Below, piece by piece: positions 1 to 8,855 of a stretch of DNA of 64,000 bases. The notes below the pieces were generated by a model. It saw only the letters and a list, made by a program, of their open reading frames with translations. It had not been told where the DNA came from and made no database searches. The first letter of the stretch is position 1; each line of letters starts with the position of its first letter. The stretch spans positions 496,001 through 560,000 of the forward strand of contig NZ_SJRX01000002.1 in the NCBI RefSeq assembly GCF_004352845.1. Reading direction: 5' to 3'. Both the position numbers and the translations under genes were made by a program. This DNA is from Luteimonas terricola (lineage in GTDB: Bacteria > Pseudomonadota > Gammaproteobacteria > Xanthomonadales > Xanthomonadaceae).

Positions 1-1
1 G

Positions 2-1333
2 CCGCCCGGCCTGAACCTGCAGGCCGCCACGGACATGGGCCGCATCCGCCGCCTGCTGGGCCAGCCCGGCGCCTGCCGTCTGGCGATGCAGCCGCTGCAG
101 GCACTGGCCCTGCGCGAGCAGGAACGGCTGCCCCAGCTGACCGCCGAATACCACACCCAGCTCGCGCGCTGCCAGCGCGACGAGGGCGAGCTTGACGCCG
201 CGCGCACGGGCTTCCAGCGCGCGCTGGCCATCCGCCGCACGGCGGCGCTGCCCGTGACCGACGTGGTCGAGAGCCTGTCGGACCTGGCCACCCTGCGCGC
301 GGCGTCGGGCGAGAGCGCGCTGGCACTGCGCGAACAGCGCGCGGCGCTGGCGCTGCTGCGCACGCGCGTGGGGCTGCGCCACCCGCAGGCGATCGCGATC
401 CTGCGCGCGACCTGTTCGCTGCACCGCGAACTGGGCGATCTGCACTCGGCCGAAGCCGACTGCCGCGAAGCGCTCGAACTCGCGCTCGAGATACGCGGCC
501 CGCAGCATCGCGACACCGTGGACGGACGCCGCCAGCTGGCCGCGCTGCTGGTCGACAACGGGCGCCTGGGCGAGGCGGAGGTCATCTTCCGCGACGCGCA
601 CGCCTGGCTGGTATCACGCCTGGGCAGCCGGCACGCCGACGTTGCCCGCAACGACAACAGCATGGCCATCGTGGCCTGGGAGCGTGGCGACCTCGACGAG
701 GCGATCGCCGGGCTGGAGCGTGCCAACTCCACCTGGCGCCAGCTCGGCAACGGGACCATGCTCGCCGCGGGCCTGTTCAACGAAGCCCTGGTGCTGCACG
801 AGGCCGGCGACCAGGCTCGCGCGGCCGGGCTCCTGGAGGAATCGTTGCGCCTGCGCGGCGCCCGCTTCGGCAGCGATCACGGCCTGGTGGGCGCCACCCT
901 GCGCCTGGCCGGCGAAGTCGATGCCGCGCGCGGCCGCAAGCCGGAGGCGCTGGCGGCGCTGCGGCGCGCGGTGGCCCTGACCAGCGCCGACTACGGCGCG
1001 GCGCACCCGACCACGCGGCGTGCCGAGCTGGCGCTGGCGCAGTTCGAGGCCACGCTCGACACCCACGGCGCGCTGGCCCGGCTCGACCACCTTGCCGCCC
1101 TGCCGAAAACCGACACCGAGCTGCGCAAGGTCGCCTGGCGCGCGCAGGCGGTCGCCGCCGGGCTGCGCTGCCATGGTCCACGGCGCGACGAATCCCTGGC
1201 CGTGTTCACCGCCCTGGAGCAACTGATCGAGATGGCGCGACCCGAGGGCGGGGTGGTGGTGCGCGAAGTGCGCCACTGGCGGCAGCAGTGCGATGCACCC
1301 GCGGCCACCGACGTGGCCGCTGCGGCCGGCTGA
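2..1333 (+). CDS. TPR-repeat protein, 5'-truncated by window edge
   Basis: The reading frame is open from the first bases of the window, so the true start lies to the left and only the C-terminal part (about 440 residues) is visible. The visible protein is almost entirely helical, with repeated units of about 40 residues. These carry the alternating Ala/Leu/Gly pattern of tetratricopeptide repeats, for example the stretches around LDAARTGFQRALAIRR and LGEAEVIFRDAHAWL. TPR arrays mediate protein-protein contacts. Arrays of this type are often the C-terminal half of bacterial Ser/Thr protein kinases, but no kinase domain is in the window, so that is only a possibility. The last residues are Ala-rich. 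The stop codon lies 3 bp from the stop of tdk on the other strand, so the two genes converge. Confidence 0.75.
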   Translation, partial: PPGLNLQAATDMGRIRRLLGQPGACRLAMQPLQALALREQERLPQLTAEYHTQLARCQRDEGELDAARTGFQRALAIRRTAALPVTDVVESLSDLATLRAASGESALALREQRAALALLRTRVGLRHPQAIAILRATCSLHRELGDLHSAEADCREALELALEIRGPQHRDTVDGRRQLAALLVDNGRLGEAEVIFRDAHAWLVSRLGSRHADVARNDNSMAIVAWERGDLDEAIAGLERANSTWRQLGNGTMLAAGLFNEALVLHEAGDQARAAGLLEESLRLRGARFGSDHGLVGATLRLAGEVDAARGRKPEALAALRRAVALTSADYGAAHPTTRRAELALAQFEATLDTHGALARLDHLAALPKTDTELRKVAWRAQAVAAGLRCHGPRRDESLAVFTALEQLIEMARPEGGVVVREVRHWRQQCDAPAATDVAAAAG

Positions 1334-1336
1334 GGC

Positions 1337-1960
1337 TCAGTCCAGCCGCAGCGACGGCTGCAGCGGCTCGATGCGGCCCTCGCCGCGCATGATGCGCTTG
1401 AACTCCGCGCGGCTGACCGAGACATAGCGCTCGTTGCCGCCGATCTCCACCTGCGGCCCGTCCTGCACCGCGCGTCCCTGGTCGTCCACGCGCACGGTCA
1501 TCGTCGCCTTGCTGCCGCTGTGGCAGATGGTCTTGATCTCCTGGATCTCGTCGGCCCAGGCCAGCAGGTAGCGGCTGCCCTCGAACAGCTCGCCCTGGAA
1601 ATCGGTGCGCAGGCCGTAGCAGAGCACCGGCACGCCGAGCGCATCGACCACCTCCGACAGCTGCCAGGCCTGGGGCCGGGTGAGGAACTGGGCCTCGTCC
1701 ACGAGCACGCAGTGCAGGCGACCGCCGGCGGCGATGTCCGCCTTCACCACCGCCTGCAGGTCGGCGTCGCGTCCGAAGGCCAGGGCCTCGGCCTGCAGCC
1801 CGATCCGCGACGCTACGCGGCCGCTGCCGGAGCGGTCGTCCAGCCCAGGTGCCAGGATCAGTACCCGCATCCCGCGCTCGCGGTAGTTGTGCGCGGACTG
1901 CAGCAGGGTGGTGGTCTTTCCGGCGTTCATCGCCGAGTAGTAGAAGTAGAGCTTGGCCAA
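1337..1960 (-). CDS. tdk: Thymidine kinase
   Basis: This is a 207-residue thymidine kinase that phosphorylates thymidine to dTMP in the pyrimidine salvage pathway. The N-terminus [20 protein letters not shown] holds the P-loop (SAMNAGKTT), and LVDEAQF is the Walker B/DEAQ motif typical of the type II (E. coli-like) enzymes. Family members normally begin with M-A-K-L. Here the codon before AKL is TTG at 1960, and the in-frame ATG codons further upstream lie inside the neighbouring gene, so TTG is taken as the start. It lies 4 nt after the stop of the upstream Sel1-like gene, which suggests translational coupling. The usual structural zinc cysteines are partly missing: only one Cys (in KTICHSGSK) is obvious in the C-terminal lobe. 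Confidence 0.93.
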   Translation of the reverse strand: MAKLYFYYSAMNAGKTTTLLQSAHNYRERGMRVLILAPGLDDRSGSGRVASRIGLQAEALAFGRDADLQAVVKADIAAGGRLHCVLVDEAQFLTRPQAWQLSEVVDALGVPVLCYGLRTDFQGELFEGSRYLLAWADEIQEIKTICHSGSKATMTVRVDDQGRAVQDGPQVEIGGNERYVSVSRAEFKRIMRGEGRIEPLQPSLRLD

Positions 1961-1964
1961 GGGA

Positions 1965-2759
1965 TCACATGTCCGGTTCGTCCGCGTCCGGGGGCAACTC
2001 CGGTGCCTCGGCATCGTGGTCGGGTTCGGTGGCGGGCACGCGCGATTGCGCCGCGGTGCCGATCGATTCGAGTTCACCCACCGATACACGCCCGATGCGC
2101 GGATGGGCCCACACCGAGTCCTGCCACTTCTGGTACTCCTCCGGATCCCAGTAGCGCGGGTCGTAGAATTTGGTGCCGTCGAGGATCATCTCGGTACCGC
2201 CCGGGCCGGGCACGATCACCTGGAGATTGCCGATGCCCCGTCCGGTCCGGCTGCCGGTCATGCGCTTGGCCGCGCGCCGCAGGGTGGCTGCCATCCGCGG
2301 CTTGGACGCCGCGTCGCCAAAGCGCGCGTAAACCTCCTGCCCCATCTCGATGGCGAGGGCGCGCTCGGCCTCGTCCAGAGCCGTCCAGTAGCGTTCCCTC
2401 AGGCCGAGGAAGCCGGTGTAGCCGCGCTCGGCGGCAAGATCCATCCAGATGTAGGCCTGGACCCTGTCCTGGGGCTGGCCCTGCCCGTTCCAGTACATCT
2501 CCGCGACCATGCCCTGCGACGGCTTGTCCGCGAAGAAGGACGCGCGCTTGAAGTACGCCAGCGCCTTCTCGTGCCGCCCCGCCTTGTAGGCCTCCAGCCC
2601 GTACATCCGGTACTGCAGGTCAGGGTGCGCGTTGAGGAAGCCTGCCGCGATCACGAGCGGGTCGTCGGTCGGGTCCTGAGGTGCGGGATTCGCGGGCTCG
2701 GACGCCTGCGCATATGCGAAGGGCAGCAGCGCGAGCAACAGGGCATGCTTCATGGCCAT
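1965..2759 (-). CDS. Sel1-like repeat periplasmic protein
   Basis: This 264-residue protein starts with a signal peptide ([20 protein letters not shown]), so it is probably periplasmic. Residues of about 40-130 contain short helical units with the Sel1-like pattern, such as [20 protein letters not shown] and [20 protein letters not shown] segments. These are TPR-related scaffolds for protein contacts. The C-terminal third is rich in Pro, Asp and Glu and has no recognised domain. The ATG at 2759 was chosen because AAGGA lies 8 nt upstream. The in-frame ATG at 2768 sits directly against that site, and the one at 2795 has none. It appears to be co-transcribed with tdk. The function is unknown. 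Confidence 0.75.
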   Translation of the reverse strand: MAMKHALLLALLPFAYAQASEPANPAPQDPTDDPLVIAAGFLNAHPDLQYRMYGLEAYKAGRHEKALAYFKRASFFADKPSQGMVAEMYWNGQGQPQDRVQAYIWMDLAAERGYTGFLGLRERYWTALDEAERALAIEMGQEVYARFGDAASKPRMAATLRRAAKRMTGSRTGRGIGNLQVIVPGPGGTEMILDGTKFYDPRYWDPEEYQKWQDSVWAHPRIGRVSVGELESIGTAAQSRVPATEPDHDAEAPELPPDADEPDM

Positions 2760-2915
2760 CGGTCTCATTCCTTTTTTTACCGGCCCCGAGAGCATATCGT
2801 CTCACGGGGGCATCGTGCGCCGGGACTGATGGCCTACCCGCCGCGCCCCTGACGCGGGCACCGCGACGGGCCGCGGACGGCATTGGCTACAATCGCCGGC
2901 CGTCCCGGAGTCCCC

Positions 2916-4895
2916 ATGCACGGCCTGAATCCCCAACAATCCGAGGCCGTTGCCCACTGCGAAGGCCCGCTCCTGGTGCTGGCCGGCGCCGGCAGCGGCA
3001 AGACCCGGGTGATCGTGGAGAAGATCGCGCACCTGATCGGCTCGGGGCGCTATCCGGCGAAGCGGGTCGCGGCGATCACCTTCACCAACAAGTCCGCGCG
3101 CGAGATGCGCGAGCGCGTGGCGAAGCGGATCCGCGGGGACGCGGCCGACGGCCTGACGGTGTCCACGTTCCACGCATTGGGCCTGCGCATGCTGCAGGTC
3201 GAGCACGAACGTGCCGGATTGCGGCGCGGCTTCTCGATCTTCGACTCCGACGATTCGATGGCCCAGTTCAAGGACCTGATGCCCGGCGCCAAGCCCGATG
3301 CCATCCAGGCCGTGCAGGGCCTGGTGTCGCGAGCGAAGAACGGCGGCCTGTCGCCGGAGCAGGCGCGCGCGCTGGCGCGCTCCACGCCCGAGCACGAGGC
3401 GGCGATGGTGTACGAGCTCTACCAGGCCCGGCTGGCGGCCTTCAACGCGGTCGACTTCGACGACCTGATCCGCCTGCCCGTGCAGTTGCTTGAAAACCAC
3501 GAAGACTGCGCACTGGGCTGGCGCGAGCGCATCGGCTACCTGCTGGTGGACGAGTGCCAGGACACCAACGACGCCCAGTACCGCCTGATGAAAGCGCTGG
3601 CCGGCGACAAGGGCAACTTCACCTGCGTGGGCGACGACGACCAGTCGATCTACGCCTGGCGCGGCGCCAATCCCGAGAACCTGTCGCAGATGGCGCGCGA
3701 CTACCCCGCACTCCGGGTGGTCAAGCTCGAACAGAACTACCGCTGCTCCAACCGCGTGCTGCGCTCGGCCAACGCGCTGATCGCCAACAACCCGCACGAA
3801 CACCTCAAGACGCTGTGGAGCGCGCAGCCCGACGGCGAGCGCATCCGCGTCTGGGAATGCCGCGACGCCGCGCACGAGGCAGAACGCGTGGCCGCCGAGA
3901 TCCAGTTCCTCAACGCCGCGCGCAAGGCCGAGTGGAGCGAGTTCTGCATCCTGTTCCGCGGCAACCACCAGTCGCGCGCGCTGGAGAAGGCGCTGCAGAT
4001 GCTGCGCCTGCCCTACCACCTGTCCGGCGGCACGGCCTTCCTGGATCGCGGCGAGGTCAAGGACGCGCTGTCCTGGCTGCGCATGCTGGCCAATCCCGAT
4101 GATGATTCCGCCTTCCTGCGCGCGGTGCAGTCGCCCGGCCGCGGCGTCGGCGCGACCACGCTGGCGAAGCTGGCCGAGCTCTCGCGTAATGCCGGCATGC
4201 CGATGTCGCGGGCGATCGAGTCCATCGGGCTGCTGAAGCAGCTGCACCCGCGCGCGGGCGCGGCGCTGTCGGGCTTCGCCGACGTGGTGCGCGGGCTGCG
4301 CGCGGACGCCACGCGCCTGCCGCCCTCGGAGCTGGTGCGCGTGCTCAACGAGCGCTCGGGCCTGCTGACCGCGCTGCGCGCCCAGTGCAAGACCGAGGAG
4401 ATGTTCCGCATCCGCCGCGGCAACCTCGACGAGCTGGCCGACTGGTTCGACGGCGCGCGCGGCGGTGCCGGTCCGGGCGAGCTGGCGGCGTCGCTGGCGC
4501 TGCTCAGCCACGCCGACAAGGGCGACGCCGGCAACCAGATCCGGCTGATGAGCCTGCATGCGGCCAAAGGCCTGGAGTTCCGCTACGTCTTCATCGTCGG
4601 CGTCGACGACGACACCCTGCCGCACGAGGCCAGCGTGGAGGAGGGCCGCATCGACGAGGAGCGGCGCCTGCTGTACGTCGGCATCACCCGCGCCAAGGAA
4701 CAGCTGTGGCTGTCCTACGCGCGCGAGGCGCAGCGCTGGGGCGAACGCCTGCGGCTGGCGCCGAGCCGCTTCCTGGACGAACTGCCGGCGGCCGAACTGC
4801 AGCGCGACGGCGCCGACCCGGTGGCGGATGCGGCGCGCAAGAAGGAGCGCGCCGACGTCGGCTTCGCCGCGATCAAGGCGCTGCTGGAAGGCTGA
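2916..4895 (+). CDS. rep: ATP-dependent DNA helicase Rep (UvrD/Rep family)
   Basis: This 659-residue superfamily 1A helicase is close to the 673 residues of E. coli Rep. The motifs appear in order: Q motif LNPQQSEAV at the N-terminus, Walker A AGAGSGKT at residues 23-30, motif Ia TFTNKSAREM, motif II VDECQDTN, motif III GDDDQSIYAWRGA, motif IV QNYRC, motif V MSLHAAKGLEF and motif VI YVGITRAK. Rep moves 3' to 5' and clears proteins ahead of replication forks. The ATG at 2916 was chosen over the in-frame ATG at 2883 because GGAG lies 5 nt upstream and the protein then begins at MHGLNPQQ, as in homologues. UvrD is the main alternative, but the length and the absence of a long C-terminal tail favour Rep. 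Confidence 0.93.
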   Translation: MHGLNPQQSEAVAHCEGPLLVLAGAGSGKTRVIVEKIAHLIGSGRYPAKRVAAITFTNKSAREMRERVAKRIRGDAADGLTVSTFHALGLRMLQVEHERAGLRRGFSIFDSDDSMAQFKDLMPGAKPDAIQAVQGLVSRAKNGGLSPEQARALARSTPEHEAAMVYELYQARLAAFNAVDFDDLIRLPVQLLENHEDCALGWRERIGYLLVDECQDTNDAQYRLMKALAGDKGNFTCVGDDDQSIYAWRGANPENLSQMARDYPALRVVKLEQNYRCSNRVLRSANALIANNPHEHLKTLWSAQPDGERIRVWECRDAAHEAERVAAEIQFLNAARKAEWSEFCILFRGNHQSRALEKALQMLRLPYHLSGGTAFLDRGEVKDALSWLRMLANPDDDSAFLRAVQSPGRGVGATTLAKLAELSRNAGMPMSRAIESIGLLKQLHPRAGAALSGFADVVRGLRADATRLPPSELVRVLNERSGLLTALRAQCKTEEMFRIRRGNLDELADWFDGARGGAGPGELAASLALLSHADKGDAGNQIRLMSLHAAKGLEFRYVFIVGVDDDTLPHEASVEEGRIDEERRLLYVGITRAKEQLWLSYAREAQRWGERLRLAPSRFLDELPAAELQRDGADPVADAARKKERADVGFAAIKALLEG

Positions 4896-4959
4896 GCGTC
4901 GTCCCGGAAGGGCGCGGGCCTCGGCTAGACTCGGCGCCTGTCCTGGACGAGGTATCGCC

Positions 4960-5868
4960 ATGCGCACGCCCCTGTACACCGTCGCCCTCCTGGCCGCCGC
5001 CCTGCTACTGGCCGGTTGCCGCACTGTCCCCGCCCAGGCCGAAGCGCCGCAGGCCGCGGCGCACCCGCCGGCCGCGGACACCGTGCCCGCACACGACAAC
5101 CTCAACGCCGTCCTGTGGCTGCAGCGCTCGATGGAATACCGGGCGCTGTCGGAGACCGTGTTCCGCGCCGCCACCGAGCGACTGGACGCCGCGCTGGCCG
5201 ATCCGTCCTGGGACGCGCTGGTCCCCGCCGAACGCGCGGCCGCCGGCGATGCCGCATCGCTGCCGCCGGCGGTCATCCTCGACATCGACGAGACCGTGCT
5301 CGACAACTCGCCCTACCAGGCGCGCCTGGTGGTGGATGGCAAGGAATTCGCCGACCCCGCCTGGGACGCCTGGGTGGAAGAGCGCAGGGCGACCGCGGTG
5401 CCGGGCGCGGTGGCATTCACCCGCGCGGCGGCGGACAAGGGCATCACCGTCTTCTATGTGTCCAACCGCAGTGCGGCGCTGACCGAAGCCACGCTGGCCA
5501 ACCTGCGCAGCGAAGGCCTGCCGGTGCAGCATGGAGACGTGTTCCTGGGCCTGGGCATGCAGGTCCCGGGCTGCGAACAGAAGGGTTCCGGCAAGACCTG
5601 CCGTCGCCAGCTGGTGGGGCGGGAGCATCGCGTGCTGATGCAGTTCGGTGACCAGTTGGGCGACTTCGTGCAGGCCACGGCCAACACGCCGGAGCAGCAA
5701 ATGCAGCTGCATGCCGAATACCGCGCCTGGTTCGGCGAGCGCTGGTGGATGCTGCCCAATCCGACCTACGGCGCCTGGGAACCCGCCCAGTTCAACAACG
5801 CCTGGAGCCTGCCGCAGGGCGAACGGCGCCAGCACAAGCGCGATGCCTTGCGACTTGATCGTGACTAG
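4960..5868 (+). CDS. HAD-family acid phosphatase lipoprotein (e(P4)-like)
   Basis: This 302-residue lipoprotein has a signal peptide ending in the lipobox LLAGC, with the acylated Cys at residue 20. The HAD nucleophile motif ILDIDETVLDN has the catalytic aspartates at about D108 and D110. Downstream come the conserved segments VFYVSNRS and GDQLGDF. This is the class B/C (DDDD) acid phosphatase family that includes Haemophilus lipoprotein e(P4), an outer-membrane 5'-nucleotidase that dephosphorylates nucleotides such as NMN. The ATG at 4960 has GAGG 7 nt upstream and is followed directly by the signal peptide. The gene lies 64 bp after rep and is followed by a strong terminator. Confidence 0.87.
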   Translation: MRTPLYTVALLAAALLLAGCRTVPAQAEAPQAAAHPPAADTVPAHDNLNAVLWLQRSMEYRALSETVFRAATERLDAALADPSWDALVPAERAAAGDAASLPPAVILDIDETVLDNSPYQARLVVDGKEFADPAWDAWVEERRATAVPGAVAFTRAAADKGITVFYVSNRSAALTEATLANLRSEGLPVQHGDVFLGLGMQVPGCEQKGSGKTCRRQLVGREHRVLMQFGDQLGDFVQATANTPEQQMQLHAEYRAWFGERWWMLPNPTYGAWEPAQFNNAWSLPQGERRQHKRDALRLDRD

Positions 5869-5971
5869 TATCAATGACTTAAGTTGCCATACCTCAGGTA
5901 TTGCATAAGGATCCGGGCGGCGGTAGGCTGTGCTCGCCACAACATAGTCCTCCGGCTCCGGCCGGTTTTCA

Positions 5972-6002
5972 CGGGAGGCCCCAGGGCCTCCCGCTTTTTT
6001 TT
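5972..6002 (+). terminator. Rho-independent terminator
   Basis: An 8-bp perfect stem (GGGAGGCC / GGCCTCCC) with loop CCAG is followed by GC and a run of eight T. It lies about 100 bp after the acid phosphatase gene and ends the plus-strand rep/phosphatase unit ahead of the repeat-protein gene. Confidence 0.88.
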
Positions 6003-6020
6003 GTCCGGCGGAATCGACAC

Positions 6021-6038
6021 CCTGGGGTTGACCCCAGG
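6021..6038. promoter_or_regulatory. Perfect inverted repeat upstream of the repeat-protein gene
   Basis: CCTGGGGT and ACCCCAGG are separated by only TG, so this is an 8-bp perfect inverted repeat 92 bp ahead of the repeat-protein start. It has no T run. The position and symmetry would fit a dimeric regulator operator, but no regulator is identified. A stable RNA hairpin in the 5' leader is the alternative. Confidence 0.3.
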
Positions 6039-6129
6039 CTGCGGGCCGGCGCCGCTGGGGCTAACGTGCCGATGGAGGGGATCCACCCGCCATCGCTGGC
6101 GGCGCACTCCTGCCTGCGCGAGGCGCTTG

Positions 6130-7656
6130 ATGCCCATCAATCACATCAGCTCCCTTCTGAACGCGCTGGCCAAGGGGCCTCCGCTCCCCGGAGCACACCA
6201 CCAGAGCTGGATGTCCAACCACGGGCAAGCCCATGACGGCGCCCGCGGCGGATTTCCGCTCGGCATCGGCAGCGGGCAGCAGGACATCGGGCGCCCCAAC
6301 CTCCCCAGCGTCGCGGGCCCACCGGGCATCGATCGCCCGAACCTCCCAAACGTTGCAGGTCCGCCCGGTGTCGATCGCCCGAACCTACCCAACGTTGCAG
6401 GTCCCCCCGGCGTCGATCGCCCGAACCTCCCCAACGTTGCGGGTCCCCCCGGCGTCGATCGCCCGAATCTTCCCAACATGGGCCCGCCCGGCGTCGAGCG
6501 CCCCAGCCACCCGCATGGCGGCCCGCCGGGCCTTGACCGCCCGAACCACCCCCATGGTGCACCGCCGGGCGCCGACCGCGGGGCGCCAGGCCTTGTCGGG
6601 CACGTGCCGAGGCAGGTCCTCGACGCGGTCGGCCTGCCACAGCAACTGCCGGGCCGGCCTGCCGGTCCGCCAGGGCAGTCGCCGGCACTGCCCCTGGCCG
6701 CGCATGCGCAGGGCTCGCCAACCTCCATGCTTGCAGCACACACGCAAGCGCATGCCCTGCCCTTCAGCGGCCCGGCCACGACCACGGCCACGGTCACCAC
6801 AACATTGGCCCCCGCCACGGCCACCCTGCAGCCCATGGCGCAGCAGGCACCGATACCGCAGCACGCACAGACCGCCGCTCCCGCACGGGCGGAAACAGCA
6901 CCGCAGCTCGCGCATGCTGCCCAGCCTGCACGCACGGACGCGACGCACATGCCCGCCCAACGCGCGGACCCGGCCACGGTGCCCCGGGGCGATGTGGCGG
7001 CCGCGGAACGCATGGCGATGCTGCAGCGCGCCGCGGCCGCGCCCATGCCGCTCGCGAGCACGCTTCCCGCCACCACCGCGGCGAACGCCGCCGCGACCAC
7101 GAACGCCGCCGCGATCGCCACCGCTGCAGCCGGAACGACGATGGCCACCGCGCCTGCTGCACAGGCGGCAACCCAGGCCGTGGAGGCGCGCAGCGTCAAC
7201 CCGCTGATCGCGGCCGACCGCGGGCAGGTCATCGCCCGTACGGATATCGCGGGCACCTATACCGGCGAGGGTCCGTACCGCCGTGGGCTGCGACGCGCGG
7301 CGAAGTCGCTGCCCGGTGGGCTGTCGACCCTGCTCATCGCACTCGGCGCCCAGGGCAACACGGGCGCTGCCGGACGCGATCCTGCGGCCATCGAACGCGA
7401 ACTGCGCGCGGCCATGATGCAGTGGCTGTTCTGGCTGCTGGCGATCATCGCCTACGGCTGCGTCGCCTTCGCGATCATCGGACTGTTGCCCCCGGGCAGC
7501 CTCGGCGGCGGCCGGGTCACCCCGGTCGACAACCGCGCGTGGATCGGCGGCTTTGCCTTGGCAGGCCTGGTCGCGGGACTGGGCGCATGGTGGTTCGCAC
7601 GCGGCATGGCGCACCGGAACGACAGCGGATCGCGCGACAAGGGTGACCGGGGCTGA
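6130..7656 (+). CDS. Proline-rich tandem-repeat protein with two C-terminal membrane segments
   Basis: This 508-residue protein has no recognised family. The start ATG has GAGG 6 nt upstream. The N-terminal 50 residues are polar with no Sec signal peptide. Residues of about 54-150 contain seven tandem units of about 13 residues (consensus DRPNLPNVAGPPGV), degenerating at the end to RPSHPHGG and RPNHPHGA. Residues of about 150-430 are Ala/Thr/Pro/Gln-rich and probably disordered. Residues of about 435-460 and 477-498 are two hydrophobic helices (around WLFWLLAIIAYG and IGGFALAGLVAGL), and the tail is charged. It lies between a terminator and the T3SS island. A T3SS-exported, membrane-inserting protein is conceivable because no translocon is otherwise seen, but a plain inner-membrane protein is equally possible. 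Confidence 0.7.
   Translation: MPINHISSLLNALAKGPPLPGAHHQSWMSNHGQAHDGARGGFPLGIGSGQQDIGRPNLPSVAGPPGIDRPNLPNVAGPPGVDRPNLPNVAGPPGVDRPNLPNVAGPPGVDRPNLPNMGPPGVERPSHPHGGPPGLDRPNHPHGAPPGADRGAPGLVGHVPRQVLDAVGLPQQLPGRPAGPPGQSPALPLAAHAQGSPTSMLAAHTQAHALPFSGPATTTATVTTTLAPATATLQPMAQQAPIPQHAQTAAPARAETAPQLAHAAQPARTDATHMPAQRADPATVPRGDVAAAERMAMLQRAAAAPMPLASTLPATTAANAAATTNAAAIATAAAGTTMATAPAAQAATQAVEARSVNPLIAADRGQVIARTDIAGTYTGEGPYRRGLRRAAKSLPGGLSTLLIALGAQGNTGAAGRDPAAIERELRAAMMQWLFWLLAIIAYGCVAFAIIGLLPPGSLGGGRVTPVDNRAWIGGFALAGLVAGLGAWWFARGMAHRNDSGSRDKGDRG
6289..6579 (+). repeat. 39-bp tandem coding repeats
   Basis: About seven in-frame units of 39 bp (shortening to about 36 bp at the 3' end) encode the RPNLPNVAGPPG motif. 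The central four copies are nearly identical at the DNA level and the flanking ones are more diverged. This suggests recent expansion by slippage or recombination. It is a coding repeat, not a CRISPR array. Confidence 0.88.
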
Positions 7657-7662
7657 GACGCC

Positions 7663-8319
7663 TCAGCGCCGGCACTCCGGCACCCGCACCATGCCCATCG
7701 CACCTCCGCTGAGGTTGGGCACGAGCTTGTTCCGGTACACCACTTCGCGGCAGCCGCCCTCGGGCGTCCGGCCACGCTGTCCCGGCGCGTGTTCAAAGGG
7801 CCGCCAGAGGTCGTAGCGGAACTGGAACCGGGTCCCCGCGGGAAACCCGCCACCGCTGTCGGACAGCAGCTCTATCTCGAAGAACAGGTCGAGGCGCCGG
7901 CGGTCGATGCTGCCCTTGATGGACATCGCGTTGCCATCCACCGTGCCGCCGCCGGATATCGCGCCGCCCGGCGCGATCCGCAGCTCCACCCCGCCGCTGC
8001 CGCCGCTCCAGCCACCGCCGGCGAACCCGCCGTCGGCCGCGAAGCCCGCATCGGCCTCGCTGTCGATATCCCCGACCACGACCAACCGGCCCGAGTCCTG
8101 CAGTTCAGCACTGCCGGTGCCGTTGCGGGACGTGGCGCGCACGCCGGAACCCTCCGGTGGAAGCACCCGCACCTTCACCACGCCGAAGTAGGCGCCTCCG
8201 GCAAAGGCCCGGATGTCCGTGGACTCCCCGGCATCTGCCTTGCCATCGCCGGATCCGGTCCGCGCAGCCACGCCCAGCGCGATCACCGCCAGCAGGACCA
8301 TCGACGCCATGATGCGCAT
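7663..8319 (-). CDS. Hypothetical secreted glycine-rich protein
   Basis: This 218-residue protein starts at an ATG with GAGG 7 nt upstream. Residues 1-19 form a signal peptide (MRIMASMVLLAVIALGVAA), so the protein is exported. The middle (residues of about 80-130) is Gly-rich and probably beta-structured. The C-terminus has two Cys (GGCREVVYRN and VPECRR) that could form a disulfide bond. No family is recognised. It converges with the repeat-protein gene, with 6 bp between stop codons, and lies downstream of the terminator that follows the small T3SS-linked gene block. Confidence 0.6.
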   Translation of the reverse strand: MRIMASMVLLAVIALGVAARTGSGDGKADAGESTDIRAFAGGAYFGVVKVRVLPPEGSGVRATSRNGTGSAELQDSGRLVVVGDIDSEADAGFAADGGFAGGGWSGGSGGVELRIAPGGAISGGGTVDGNAMSIKGSIDRRRLDLFFEIELLSDSGGGFPAGTRFQFRYDLWRPFEHAPGQRGRTPEGGCREVVYRNKLVPNLSGGAMGMVRVPECRR

Positions 8320-8362
8320 GCCTTTGCCTCGCCCTGGAAACGACTCGCTCTGGAAACGAGAA

Positions 8363-8388
8363 ACGGTCCCGGATTGCTCCGGGACCGT
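8363..8388 (-). terminator. Stem-loop terminator after the small-gene block
   Basis: A 10-bp perfect stem (ACGGTCCCGG / CCGGGACCGT) has a 6-nt loop. On the minus strand it is followed by the pyrimidine-rich TTTCTCGTTT. On the plus strand it is followed by CCTTTT, so it may act in both directions. It separates the small T3SS-linked gene ending at 8414 from the secreted-protein gene. Confidence 0.65.
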
Positions 8389-8413
8389 CCTTTTGCAATC
8401 CCTTGGAGAGAGA

Positions 8414-8773
8414 TTATTGCTTGCGGGACACGTCCCTGTTGGCCTCGCCCACGCTCTTGATCACGGTGTTCATGGCCTGCATGAACATGTTCATGATCTG
8501 GGTCTGCGCCTGCAGCTGGGCGGTCAGCTTGTTCTCGCCCATGCCGCCCGGATCCTTGTTGTCATTCTTGATGTCGGCCTTCTTGTCCTGGAGGTTGTCC
8601 AGCTGGTCGGCGAGGTCCATCACGCGGTCGAGCATCTTGTCGGCGATCTGGCCGAGCATCATGGCCAAGGCCATCAGGTAGCTGCCGCCCTCGGCCGCCG
8701 CGCGGGCTTCGCCCTGGCGCTGCATCTGGGCGTTCTGGACGAAGGAGAAGTTGTAGCTCTGGATATCGCTCAT
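8414..8773 (-). CDS. Small helical protein, candidate T3SS needle/filament-type protein
   Basis: This 119-residue protein has no signal peptide, and GGAG lies 7 nt before the ATG. It consists of two amphipathic helices rich in Met, Gln, Leu and Ala (about 30-62 and 84-118) joined by a charged turn (KNDNKDPGGMGEN). A helix-DP-helix build with a Met/Gln-rich C-terminal helix resembles T3SS needle, inner-rod or filament subunits, but sequence alone does not prove it. It is the last gene of a four-gene minus-strand block next to the secretion genes. Alternatives are a chaperone or an effector. Confidence 0.5.
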   Translation of the reverse strand: MSDIQSYNFSFVQNAQMQRQGEARAAAEGGSYLMALAMMLGQIADKMLDRVMDLADQLDNLQDKKADIKNDNKDPGGMGENKLTAQLQAQTQIMNMFMQAMNTVIKSVGEANRDVSRKQ

Positions 8774-8855
8774 GGTGGTGCTCCGTATGTCTTGAAGGGT
8801 GTGGTGCCACGGCTGCGCTTGCTGCCGGCCGGCCGCGGGTGCGGCCGGCGGCGCG

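Noticed and set aside
2802..5306. Open frame of 834 codons on the minus strand opposite rep
   Set aside because: It is the mirror of rep and the phosphatase gene in a GC-rich sequence. Its composition is Ala/Arg/Gln/His-rich without domain motifs, while the plus strand has clear helicase motifs.
6289..6579. Array of near-identical 39-bp units considered as CRISPR
   Set aside because: There are no unique spacers; the units are contiguous, in frame and encode a proline-rich peptide. No cas genes are seen.
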